From Ostrinia nubilalis (lineage: Eukaryota; Arthropoda; Insecta; Lepidoptera; Crambidae), in NCBI RefSeq assembly GCF_963855985.1, contig NC_087108.1:13038001-13102000 (forward strand): 64,000 bases of DNA, written 5' to 3'. The notes under the pieces were generated by a model. The model saw only the letters and a list, made by a program, of their open reading frames with translations, had not been told where the DNA came from and ran no database searches. The position numbers were made by a program, and so were the translations under genes. This document shows, in pieces, positions 12,230-22,702 of the stretch (position 1 is the stretch's first letter; every line of letters begins with the position of its first letter).

Positions 12230-12602
12230 ATGATTAAATGTATTAAATTCTTTAGTAAATTACCACAAACTGTTGTAGAACTACCCAAACCCATTCATAA
12301 ATTCAAAGCACATATTAAAAGTACCTTAATGAAAAAGGGCTACTATAAAGTCGATGATTATTTAAAAGATAAAAATGTTTGGAATACGTTACTGCCTAGC
12401 TCGCATAAATATTTATACCTTTGTACATTTTAAAGCATGTAAACCTTTGAAAAAGAGGCTGACAATAGTGACTCGAGTTTCTTGCGCTGCTTCTTCTCAG
12501 CACTGGCCCATTTATTGTCCTGAAGCAGTGGTAGGGTTAATACTGGGACGTGTAAAAGTGCTTTTTTAAGCCTATTTACAGAAATAAATGAGTTTTAATG
12601 AA
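12230..12602 (+). mobile_element. LINE 3' end with C-terminal RT remnant
   Basis: The first 65 codons resemble the C-terminal tail of a Jockey-superfamily ORF2: FFSKLPQTVVELPKPIHKFK, then KGYYKVDDYL. They are followed by a 3' UTR containing CTTCTTCTCAGCACTGG, GAAGCAGTGGTAGGGTTA and an AATAAA near the end (12581). The same 3' UTR motif recurs at 27538-27655 and, inverted, at 54426-54485. Confidence 0.65.
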
Positions 12603-12632
12603 TTTTTAATGACAAGTTTATTCTTCAGTTAA

Positions 12633-13606
12633 CCCTTAATTGGTCGCGTGGGGTGTCATGCACCCCAGAGCAGGTTTCCAGGCTCACAACTTTTTAAAAT
12701 TTGAATTTAGCGCGCTGGCCTTCTAGGTAGCTTCGTAAACACGTAAAATGTACACGATTCAGTTGCGAGCGGCGCTCTGTTGTGAACGGTTGGGCTCGGA
12801 GAGCGTGTTTGGGGTGCGTAACACCCCAGGTGACTGTTTGTGTGGTCTAAATTTCGAGGTAGTGGATGATGTTAATTTCATTATTTCTGTTTTAAAACAT
12901 TGTAATAGAGAAAAGAAAGCCCGAAATTATTCATTTTTACAATAAAACGAAAGGGGGAGTTGGTACAAACGACCAAATGTGCGCCAGTTATAATGTACGA
13001 AGACGCACCAAAAGATGGCCGATGGTGATATTTTTTCATCTTTTCGATATCACAGGTATCAATTCCTATATGATATACAAATCTAAAATTGACTCTAATA
13101 TATCCCGAAGAGTATTTTTAAAGCGACTAGCTGTTGATTTAGTCAAACGTCACCAAATATCAAGAGCCAGCATACCCACACTACCACGACCGCTGCAAAA
13201 ACGACTAAAAAAACAACATGGAATTCAGGACCAAGAATCTCTTTCTGAAGCAGGCCGATCGCAATCATACAAAAGGTGTCATGTATGTCCAAGAAGTAAG
13301 GACAGGAAAACAAAGACTGAATGTTCGAAATGCCAAAAACATGTGTGCAATGACCATATGAATATAGTTTGTCGAAATTGTGATGATAAAAACTAGGATT
13401 TGTAAAAAAAAAATTTCATATTACAAAAAAAGGTTAATTTTGTTAAAAATACGTTTAAAAGTTGATTAATATGTAAGTTCAAATGTCCTAATTAATAAAA
13501 GTCTGATTTTGCATGTATTTCGTATTTTATTTGATTTCCTAATTCTGGGGTGCCAAACACCCCACGCGACCGCTTATGCAACTTTTTGGGCGCGCCCAAT
13601 TGAGGG
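12633..13606 (+). mobile_element. piggyBac-like element, internally deleted
   Basis: Flanked by TTAA at 12629-12632 and 13607-13610. Terminal inverted repeats read CCCTTAATTGG on the left and, inverted, CCCTCAATTGG on the right. A second motif, GGTCGCGTGGGGTGT, abuts the left TIR but sits about 22 bp further in on the right, an asymmetric layout known from the original piggyBac. Further GGGGTG...CACCCC pairs lie at 12653 and 12818. Only the C-terminal third of a transposase is left inside, so the element is not autonomous. Confidence 0.88.
12896..13396 (+). pseudogene. piggyBac-like transposase, C-terminal remnant
   Basis: An in-frame stretch of 166 codons from just after a stop at 12893 to TAG. 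It holds the family's FYNKTKGGV block, then NVRRRTKRWPMVIFF, and ends in a cysteine-rich zinc-binding domain (CHVC, CSKC, CNDH, CRNC) as in DDE_Tnp_1_7 proteins. The usual GGVD motif reads GGVG, removing a conserved aspartate. The N-terminal and central catalytic parts are deleted. Most of the fragment is free of stops, suggesting the deletion is not ancient. Confidence 0.85.
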
Positions 13607-13610
13607 TTAA

Positions 13611-14833
13611 AAGCTCAGATCATAGAAAGAGAATAGATATGAAGTCGCGCGTAACTACAACGAGAACCAGTGTCCCCACATTTCCCCCACCACAGCTCCC
13701 ACACACACATTCAACTGTGTAAAAACAAAGCGACTGAGAGTCTACGACAACATGTGCAACCGGCTTGAAAGTGCTGTGATTGGCCAGAAGGCATGCCTTA
13801 TGGCCAATCAATGGCCGCGTGACGTGACGCACACTAAGAAAACGCTAGTGAGACAACAAAGATAAAATGGAGTCGACAAGATATCGATACTTTAAATCGC
13901 TAGGGGCAAGGCTCGAAAGTGATTTTACAAAATGCTTATGTATGAAAACCTTTTTATTATTATACGTTATTATTAACTGCTAGCACGCATTTACTTTTTA
14001 ATTATGGCGATCTGCGTACCGCATATTATGTTTATCAAAAATAATGCCTATATTAGGCTTTCAACTAGCTCTTATAGTAATTACATAGTTGACAGTTACA
14101 ATTACTTCTACTGTTATTTTTTTTTGTAAAATCTTATAATCGCAAGTAACACATCATTTTTTTATTTAAAATTACAAAATAGAAAATTATAATTTACTTC
14201 TATTTATCGATAATAGGAAACCGCATTATAACACGAGCACGGCACTATGTTACGACCGGCACATGCGGCCGTACTGTGTATTTTCACACGACAGTGGATA
14301 TCGGAAGAAATTAAAAATACATTGCGCAGTAGTTGAGCATGACATAAAGTGGTTGCTAACTAAATCGTCAAAGTACAAGTGTGTTAGAATTTTTATCACC
14401 ACTGATTTCGATATCGCAGTAACTGTTACGGCACTGAATTTGTTCGTAAAAATGTTTAGTTTTTTTTATTTATAAGCAAAATACCAATGGATTTGCAATA
14501 CTTACATGTATTAAATGACTCCATTGTTCCTGTAGTTCTTCGTTTCACTTGTTTTATTGCACGTAACGACGCATTATCCAAAATATTGGAGAACATTTCC
14601 TTAGTACGACTGAATCGCGACTAACCTAGCTACGCGGCCGATGTTCGTTTCTGGGCATATCGCGGAGACACGCGCCACGCCCCCGTTTCACATCTATTCC
14701 TTTCTATGATCTGAGGTTAAAAGTTATCCGACGATGGTAAAATCAGCCCTTAGTAAGGGTAAGATAGTTCTTTGGTCCTTTTCTTGTAAGAAAATAAATA
14801 AATACGGAAAAGAGACAGACACAATTCTGGCGG
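13611..14833. other. No gene seen
   Basis: Contains a compositionally distinct patch at 13660-13850 with inverted and direct CCAAT-type boxes (GATTGGCCAG, GGCCAATCAATGG) and GTGACGTGACGC. It could be a promoter, but no transcript structure follows. The rest is AT-rich. Confidence 0.35.
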
Positions 14834-14905
14834 TCTTAACGCTATCAAGCGATCTCTTCCAGAACACTCAGGGAGAGGGCACTTATTTAAAATGTAAATG
14901 GGAAG
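14834..14905 (-). mobile_element. LINE 3' UTR fragment (AGCGATCTCTTCCAG type)
   Basis: GGCGGTCTTAACGCTATCAA followed by GCGATCTCTTCCAGA is the inverse of the string at 47090-47135 (GGAAGAGATCGCTTCATAGC then GATAAGACCGCC). It is a conserved 3' UTR segment of a widespread lepidopteran non-LTR family. The overlapping 109-codon plus-strand ORF from 14734 is therefore not trusted as a gene. Confidence 0.55.
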
Positions 14906-15524
14906 CAGTAGATCTTATACCTCACAATACAGACAAAAATATCCACAATGCCAAACTTATCGATAACTGCTTATCCCAGCCATCACTTTCGATTTCATTG
15001 GAACAAAAACTAGACATGATCAACTTGCGGTACATTGCTGCATCGCCATTGCGATCTTCTTAATAAGACGCAAACGGTTGGCTCGTTGCATTTGTATGGA
15101 ACTTTGACTTTTACTGACGTGGTTTAATCGAGCAGTATAAAACTAATAATACCAAGTAATAAAGTTTAGATTCATCAATGATTACTCGTACTTATATTCT
15201 TTCAAAATTCTTGCATGGCGACAATAAAACGTACTTATTACTGAATTAAAGAATTCGACCACTTCACAGTAAGTAAGTATAATTCCATAGTCCTGGGTAA
15301 TCTATCTAACCTAACCTACACACACCTATTACCCGTGTCACTCCTGAAGTTATGAGCATTTCTATTTATTTTTAGATTAGTACACATTATTGCGGGAATA
15401 AAATGTTATCATCATACAGTCAAGGTCGGGTGAAGCCGCGCTTTTAGCTAGTTTAGATAAAGTCAAACCATTTGAACTGTTTGATCTGCAGGACTTTATT
15501 AGCAATTTCGCCCATTGCTCTCAA

Positions 15525-15597
15525 GTTTCCGTAGTGTAGCGGTTATCACGTGTGCTTCACACGCACAAGGCCCCCGGTTCGATCCCGGGCGGAAACA
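15525..15597 (+). tRNA. tRNA-Val (anticodon CAC)
   Basis: A 73-nt cloverleaf. The acceptor stem GTTTCCG pairs perfectly with CGGAAAC and is followed by discriminator A. The A box region is TAGTGTAGCGGTTATCAC. The anticodon stem TGTGC/GCACA frames the loop TTCACAC, giving anticodon CAC. The T arm is CCCGGTTCGATCCCGGG with a canonical B box. It is followed 6 bases later by TTTTTTT, a Pol III terminator. No intron and no CCA encoded, as expected for a eukaryotic nuclear tRNA. It differs from the SINE tRNA-like head at 32.4 kb, so it is a true tRNA gene. Confidence 0.97.
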
Positions 15598-15600
15598 GTT

Positions 15601-15609
15601 AATTTTTTT
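15601..15609 (+). terminator. Pol III T-run terminator of tRNA-Val
   Basis: AATTTTTTT directly after the tRNA 3' end, the usual RNA polymerase III stop signal. Confidence 0.8.
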
Positions 15610-15965
15610 ATAACTTTCGCCTTTATTTTTTATTTTTTGCTAGTGAATAAACCAAATTAAGTAATTATGTCGTTGTTTTTTAAATTAATATTACTGTTAT
15701 TCTTGATATTGATTAACAAAAATCTACTTATCTTACGCCTGAAGTAATTTGTAAGCTAAAATCAAACGGGTCAGAGTAGTTGCCATTCTATTTGCAATAG
15801 GCGTTTAGAATTTTACGATTAAATTAGCGACTAGCGTGAATTTTGCAAACAACAAGTAATTTAAGAAACTTTTTCTTGTACTTGGTTACTTATTTTTTTT
15901 ATTGTTTGACAATAAATATTTATGAATTGAAGTAATTCTGAAAATTGCGGTCATGCAAAATATTG

Positions 15966-16060
15966 TTTTTTTTTTTTTTTTTTTATGCTAGACAAGGCAG
16001 GTATTTGACCGCAATCGCACCTGTTTCTAAGAAACTTCTTGAAACAAGTGGGTCACAAAG
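15966..16060 (-). mobile_element. Retroposon tail fragment
   Basis: A run of about 18 T followed by ATGCTAGACAAGGCAGGTAT and GACCGCAATCGCACCTG. On the minus strand this is a unique segment ending in poly(A), as in a retroposed SINE or LINE end. Family not identified. Confidence 0.4.
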
Positions 16061-16066
16061 ATAGTT

Positions 16067-16813
16067 TATAGCCTGACCAGGAACATAAAAACCCTCGCCA
16101 TGTTGCGGAAAACTAATGGTACTAATTTCTTTTAATGGCAACAGTAACTGAAAACTTCATTGACATGTCACCTTGCATGTCAGTCTATTGCTGTCAAAGT
16201 GTAAACAAACTTTATTTTAAATGTGCGCAATTGATTTTGTGAATTAAATTGCTAAAATATTTTTATAGTCGTGAAAGAAAAGTGGTTCACAATGTGTTAA
16301 AGTATTTGTCGAAGAGAAATACTAAGGGTTCGGACAATATTTTCATTGAATAATGTTTCCGACAAAGGTTGTCAAATTGACTGACATGTTTATCGTATAG
16401 TACAGTCCACTATGAAAATTAGCTGTGGTTTGTTTCAACTACCTATTTTAAAGTTTTTTGTCACTTTCTAAGTGTTGAATTTTATGGAATTGGGAAAGAA
16501 GTACCGAGTTTGAAGCGTTCATGAGCAGACATTGCAGTTGAATATTCAAGTTCTGAATTTGATTATTGACGAATAATAAAATAAATCCTACTAACTCGAT
16601 TGATGGTTTCATTTAATTTATTTAAACCAGGTTACCTATAATAATATTTTTTCGTTAATTTATGAAAATATCAAATTAAACCGTAATCCAGAATCCTGAT
16701 ACATAAAGTTAGCCTATTAATTTAACACAGGTACGACTGTACTCAGTGTTGCACTATCAAATGCAATTGACGCGCCTCTATGCCAGGGTTTTTATGTTCC
16801 TGGTCAGGCTATA
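16067..16813. mobile_element. Non-autonomous DNA transposon, 29-bp TIRs
   Basis: Left end TATAGCCTGACCAGGAACAT (continuing AAAAACCCT) and right end the exact inverse, ATGTTCCTGGTCAGGCTATA. The 747-bp interior has no ORF. Possible TA target duplication within the TATA ends. Superfamily not determined. Confidence 0.75.
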
Positions 16814-16965
16814 GATAATTTTATTGTTCTTCTGAAAATTTAAGTAGAGAGTAGTACCTACTCATAATATTATTATGTGGTTTTATTAAGATTGTTACAA
16901 CATGAAGCCTGGGATGAATTTTATTTCGGTTTATTAATGTAGACCCAAAATATAGCTTGATCTAA

Positions 16966-17313
16966 CTATTGTTTGTTGAAGTTATTTACGACTCTCCATG
17001 ACGTAGGCTTATGGTCACCATGATCGTGATCAATAAACTTTGACGAAGTGTAGAAGGGAACTAAAATAGGTTTGTTCCGAAGCATCTCAATAATGTCAAC
17101 AAATGTCACCAAACCAACAGTATTGGAACTATTCACACCTCTCTTTCCCACCACTGCAACTCCTGTGTAGCCAAGATCTACAGCTTGACCGCCAATAAAA
17201 ACCCTAGCATAAAAAAAACCAGTGAAGGTCAAGTTTGTCCCGGGGAAAGTTAAACGGTCATTTGGACCCGCAGCGAAATTAATCAGAAGAAGAAAACCAT
17301 CAGTACCAGGACA
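16966..17313 (-). CDS. Unidentified coding fragment (partial)
   Basis: A 115-codon open frame on the minus strand ending at a normal stop. Composition is protein-like: hydrophobic and Gly-rich at the start (GFLLLINFAAGPNDRLTF), then LGYTGVAVVGKRGVNSSNTV, ending FIDHDHGDHKPTSWRVVNN. There is no start Met at its head; the frame is closed by a stop at about 17314, where AAG|TGATG could be a weak 3' splice site. It could be the last exon of a host gene transcribed leftward, or a decayed transposon or retrogene piece. An RTE fragment lies 70 bp upstream. I do not recognise the family. Confidence 0.35.
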   Translation of the reverse strand, partial: CPGTDGFLLLINFAAGPNDRLTFPGTNLTFTGFFYARVFIGGQAVDLGYTGVAVVGKRGVNSSNTVGLVTFVDIIEMLRNKPILVPFYTSSKFIDHDHGDHKPTSWRVVNNFNKQ

Positions 17314-17383
17314 TCACTTATGATGATGTCCCGAGTCCCGATGTTATTATCGTATCAAGAACTCATGTCAGTTCGTTCATTCG

Positions 17384-17590
17384 TTTCAGCTGAATGACGT
17401 CCACTGCTGGACAAAGGCCTCCCTCAAGGATTTCCACAACGACATGACCTGCGCCGCCTGCATCCAGGCACCTCCCGCGACCTTCACCAGATCGTCGCAT
17501 CGGTCCACCTAGTGGGGCTCTTCCGGCCCGTGGTCGCCACTTGAGAACTTTTCTGCCCCATCGACCATCAGTTCTGCGAGCTATGAGAAC
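17384..17590 (-). mobile_element. RTE-like LINE 3' fragment
   Basis: Starts CAGCTGAATGACGTCCACTG followed by GGACAAAGGCCTCCCTCAAG and the inverse of RT C-terminal coding. Same subfamily as 10971-11212, with short deletions. Confidence 0.75.
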
Positions 17591-17661
17591 TCATGACTTT
17601 CAGATAAACATTTTTTAAAAAGCTTTCCCATTTATTACACGAGGAAAAGGTATTATCTATA

Positions 17662-17883
17662 TCTATAACTAATATTATAAATGCGAAAGTGACTCTGTCT
17701 GTCTTGCTTTCACGCCTAAACCACTGAAGCGATTTTGATGAAATTTGGCATAGAGATAGTTTGAACCCCGGGAAAGGACATAGGATAGTTTTTATCCCGG
17801 TTTTTGATACAGAGACGCGCGCTATAAAGTTTTTCTGTGACAGACAAAATTCCACGCGGGCGAAGCCGCGGGCGAAAAGCTAG
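17662..17883 (+). mobile_element. Short Helitron (type with GTCT repeat)
   Basis: Begins TCTATAACTAATATTATAAA, ends GCTAG, and carries just before the end the hairpin CGCGGGCGAAGCCGCGGGCG. A 5' TC, 3' CTAG and subterminal hairpin are Helitron hallmarks, and this family is frequent in Lepidoptera. The GTCT microsatellite is short here (CTCTGTCTGTCTTG). Confidence 0.8.
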
Positions 17884-19238
17884 GTGTAGTTATGTATAGT
17901 TGAATGTCAATGATAATTTTAGGTAGGCATGTTCTAAGTGTTGGGATCGCGATTTAAATAGGAAAAACCATAATTCTAATGAATTATTATAGTCTTTTTC
18001 ACCTAAGATGATTCGTATGACGTTTCGAGTTTAATAGTTATAGAGATGTCACATAACTAAACCATAGCGATTTATCTATCGATTTTTTTCTAAGAGTTAG
18101 TGAAACCTACTTTTAGAGAGATATTTTGTATAGGTGTTATTTAACAAAAAAACATGTTTTTTTAATTACAAATATTATTGTAACAATTTTTTATTGATAA
18201 TATTTAAATTCCATGGACTTCGTGTTCAAAAAAACGATTCCTAAAAAGTACTGGTTCTATTTCTTTAAATTATAAACTATTAATTTATTTTCAATGCGTT
18301 TATTAAAGTCAACAATCGAAAAATATAGTTGATTTTTGTGATGTTTTTAATAACTAAGTATTCACTAAAATCGATTAATGAACCGCGGAAATAATCGATT
18401 TTGTTAAACAACAAATACCCCAGCACTAAATCTATTCCGTTTCACACATTGCGTACATTAAATAAAAAATATTTTTATATCGTATTTAATTAAAATATAA
18501 TCAATAGACTCAGATTTTACTATATATTTCAAGACAAGTAGTTAACTTTTTTTTGTTATATTGCTAATGAAATACAAATATTTTTTCAAAAATACTCTGC
18601 ATATGTAGTATGCGTAATATGGATAACCTTGAAGTGTCATACGGATCATCTTAGCTGAAAAAGACTATAAACGCGATGTTACACAAGAGCTATTAGAACT
18701 TCATTGTTCTTGTTGTCAACACTAAAAAGTTTCCATAAATAGCCAGGTATTTCTTTCCAGTGTCGGATAAAATAAACTAAATAGAAAATGATCTAAAAGA
18801 CTAAAGAATAAACTCTTTTTAGATAAGGCTTCGAATTAACTGGGTATAAGTAACTGTCAAAAATAGTTATGATAATGATTTCATAATATTTCAGAAAACT
18901 ATTACTATTTCGATTATTACAACACCCTGTATAATTCGGTAGCGCAATGAGTACAGCGTCACAAATAGGGCGTTAATAGCAGAAAACATGTCCGATCAGT
19001 TTTAAAATTGCTACCATCTCGGCAGACTCGATTAGAGGAAAACTAGTCGTATCCACTTTGTACCAATTAATATTACCAACTCTACTCTTTTCATAAACAA
19101 AATTAAGTAGGTACATTGTTTTTTTCTTCTCGTATCACTTTTTTTGTATCAATCTTTACCTGGTTAAGTTATGTTACTTACGGATTTAGGACTGCAATTA
19201 TGGTTATATTTTTAGCTCGTTTAAAATAACACATTTAT
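17884..19238. other. No gene seen
   Basis: Very AT-rich. Contains isolated strings such as AACACCCTGTATAATTCGG (near 18920) that resemble ends of Tc1/mariner-type elements, but no complete element could be delimited. Confidence 0.4.
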
Positions 19239-20172
19239 TAAGGGAGAGTCCGCTAAGGACCAGTTTTTTTCAATCCCATTTTACACATAGTTTTCTTTTG
19301 TTTTTGCTAATGTCCATGGTATATAATAAAAGATACATTATTCAACTTACTATTTCATAAGTATTAATTAACATGATTGTTGTATATTTAGCACAAATCA
19401 ACAAAGTACGAGTTCAGAGCTTCGGTCCAATTTAGCCAACCGGTTCGATAATTTGTACCACAGGGTTACTAAATTGGATTTCAATAAATTTCAAGCCTAT
19501 AAAAATACTATGGCAAAATATTATACGATACATTCTTAACAAATTAGGAAACGAAAAGGAACAGTAGTTAATAACATAGACAATCGATATTGTTTTACAC
19601 GTTATCACGATTTTGAGTACAAGTTTTGTAATTCCAATTATCGTAACGCACACTTGTATCTAATCTACTTTGCCAGTCTTTTGCTCTCATTTATTGTTAG
19701 TCAAACATAACTACGCTATTATAACTTCAAAATATGATTTACTAAAAAAAATTTCAAAACCCTTTGGTAAAGTTCCATACAACTTGATGTGGTACAATTT
19801 AGCCGACTAGGTGATAGTGCTTTTAAAAAATCGGTAAAAAATATAGCTTATAAATACCGAAAAATGTTTCAAATAATTGTAATCCACACTAATTTACGCT
19901 TCTAAATAATATATTAGAAACACCCTGTGATTAAATTTAACAAAATTACAAACTAAACATGTATTGTCAAAAGTTACTTGAAAACAATGAAAAAATTCTT
20001 TTCAAAATAAAACACACGTGTTTGTTGTCACGGCAAAAACCACATGGCCGATATTAATTGATTTTAGTTGTGTATCGCTTAGTGTTGCAATTACAGACAT
20101 TCAATAAATACTTTACGAAATATGAGGGTGGTACAATTTACCCGGCGGTACAATATACCGAACTCTCCCCTA
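19239..20172. mobile_element. Possible DNA element with GGGAGAGTCCG-like ends
   Basis: The left end TAAGGGAGAGTCCGCTAAGG is roughly mirrored by the right end CCGAACTCTCCCCTAAA. Repeated GGTACAATTTA strings lie inside (19790, 20130). No ORF. The TIR is only about 15 bp with mismatches, so the call is tentative. Confidence 0.35.
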
Positions 20173-20923
20173 AATTGTCATGTCATAATTGTGTTTTGTC
20201 TACCTACCCTATTTAAAAAGATAAATCGTTGTAAGCTATTATAATAACGAGAAGGAAGTGGTTTTTTAAATAACCATTATTTTGTAATTTAAAATAACAT
20301 ATTGTTTGCCAAAATTTTCCACCCACAAGGTCACGTGTAATTATATAATGTAGATTACAATAAACTATACCTATTTATTGAAATGTATCCCTCAATTTTG
20401 TTCGCACAATTTGTGTTCCTTACCGAACTTTAAGTATTTAATCTAATATTAAATAACAAGTTTAAAAAATTACTAAACATTTTTAAAGGGGACATTTTAG
20501 CAGGCACACAAAATTACTTATTTTATGTTTCGGCTGAGCACAGTAATTTTATTTTCATTTTAAATTACAACCATGAGTAGGTACCTACTTTCCGCTGTTT
20601 TGCGAATTGTTAAGTGTCAGTTGTCTGTTCTACGGACTGATATGTATTGTTGTTTTTCTTCTTTGTTACTTGCTTACATTTTTATTTATTTTATTTATTT
20701 TATTTTCCTATTTTCTATTATACGAGTAATTTCATAAGATCTACCTGAAGATTTCTCTTATGTATAGCGACACTTTCATGAAATCATAAAATATGTATTG
20801 TGTAAAAATAAGAGAGCTTTATTTCAACTTTAATTCAACTTAACAAATGCTATAAAATCGGTGTTATTCCAAGAACCAGTGTGGAACAACACACTTGCTG
20901 GACAAGATCTGAGTCCACCACTA
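20173..20923. other. No gene seen; upstream region of the 20.9-kb island
   Basis: AT-rich, no ORF. It would be the promoter-proximal region if the block at 20926 is the first exon of the CRAL-TRIO gene. Confidence 0.35.
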
Positions 20924-20925
20924 TC

Positions 20926-21099
20926 AGTGCAGTGCAGCGCTGACTCCGTGCGCACGCGCCGCTGTATCATTATTTCATTAAACCATCGCATCATTAATTC
21001 CGTATCATTAACCCATTATAATGATTCGAGATAGCTCCGCGTGATTCTCGTGTAAAACGGTTGATTCATAGTTTTCTTGGGGATTGCTTTTTTAAATTG
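20926..21099 (+). promoter_or_regulatory. Candidate 5' UTR exon of the CRAL-TRIO gene
   Basis: An initiator-like CTATCAGTGCAGTGCAGCG is followed by a CpG-rich block (GTGCGCACGCGCCGCTG). The block ends in a strong 5' splice site, AAATTG|GTAAGTAAAG, at 21099/21100. The first coding exon of the CRAL-TRIO gene at 27072 is preceded by a 3' splice site directly before its start codon, so an upstream non-coding exon is required. This is the best candidate seen. The link is inferred, not shown. Confidence 0.35.
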
Positions 21100-21704
21100 G
21101 TAAGTAAAGTTTTCTTTTAATTAAATGAATGCAGTTACTAACTTAATAATGACAGAACGATATAACCTAAAATAGGCTACAATTTTATTAAAGCGAAATG
21201 AATAATTTAATTTGACTGGTAAGAAGAAATAGTTGTTTTAGCTTGAACCAGGAATCAAACACGGAACTACATAATTATTAGCAGACTACAGAATATTATG
21301 TGTATTATTATCGCTTTGTTCATATTTCGTTTACTCTAGGAATATTTTCTTTGCTCTACCAAGGTAATTCATAGTCTACTACAGTTAGACTACTGTACTC
21401 CGTGGTCTATGAGCAAACCCCACAAATCTGATAACTAATAAAAATATGGATGATTGGAATTCGACATAATTATTCGGAAATGGAAGTCTCACACGTTATT
21501 TCACTTTTCATTTTACAAAAACAATTCCTTTGTGGAAATAGGATTTAGATTATTTACTTCAGTTTTGAAATGTTTTTCACGTAGGGCTTAATTACTTAAT
21601 TTGATTTCAATTAACTAGTTTTAACACGTCTGTCCTATCAGACCGATGTCAATACAAAGGTAATTGTTTGAATTGGCCGCTGCGATACAAGCTTTCTAGC
21701 TTAG

Positions 21705-21784
21705 TGCAGAGACCGCCAGAATAAACTGTACATGTGACATCTTTGAGAAATAAATACTTTTTTACTTTACTTTACTTTACTTTA
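21705..21784 (+). mobile_element. LINE 3' end with pentanucleotide tail
   Basis: CATCTTTGAGAAATAAATAC followed by (TTTAC)n. An AATAAA just before a short tandem repeat is typical of a non-LTR 3' terminus. Body not traceable. Confidence 0.5.
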
Positions 21785-22422
21785 ATTCTAAAGCTATTTA
21801 CCACACTATTCCCTGCGCATGTAAGTAAAACTATTTTCATTATATCAAGCTTCTATTCCATTAGTTACAATAACAAGTACGTAAATTACTATGGAAGATA
21901 AAAATAAAAATGGATACTTCAGACGTCTAGTAAAATGTTGGTGAAGGTTAGAAACTAGCATTGTTTGTTACCTATTGTTCAGAGGCTGTCAACACATTGT
22001 GTGTATGTCATAGACACTAAAAGGAACCTATTATTGTATGTTTTATAACGTAATATTGTGCCAAAAATATTTGAATGATTCATTAATATCAAGAATTGAA
22101 AATCGTCACCACGGGTCGAATAAATTAACGCAAGAAGGAAATCAAGATTTTAAATAAGTATTTAACGGTTAAAATTTTACATTTTATTAGGTACCTAACG
22201 GGTAAACTTTTACAAATACAAATACAAAATACAAATACAAAATTGTTTATTCAGAATCAGGTTTGAAAAAACAGGGTTTCGATTGGGGTTTTCTTTTAAG
22301 TATAAGTAGATACTTGTGTTAGAAAACCCCGCTCTCCATTTACAATAATTTACATTATGAAATTATACAGCTAGGAAATACCATGCATATCTATTGACTT
22401 ATTTTACAAGTAGGAACTGAAA

Positions 22423-22551
<129 letters not shown>

Positions 22552-22702
22552 TTATTATGTAGTAGTAATTTTATTAATTTATTTAATGAAAAGTTAAGTT
22601 AAGTTATGTGTTTGCATATTTAATTAATATTAATTTTAGGTTAAATTCGTTTTGGGAAGCCTATATTGTAAATTATATTAGATTTAAATTTTTAACTTTA
22701 CC

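Noticed and set aside
14734..15063. 109-codon plus-strand ORF as a possible gene
   Set aside because: It overlaps an inverted LINE 3' UTR motif (14834-14905), has no splice or promoter context and shows no recognisable domain.
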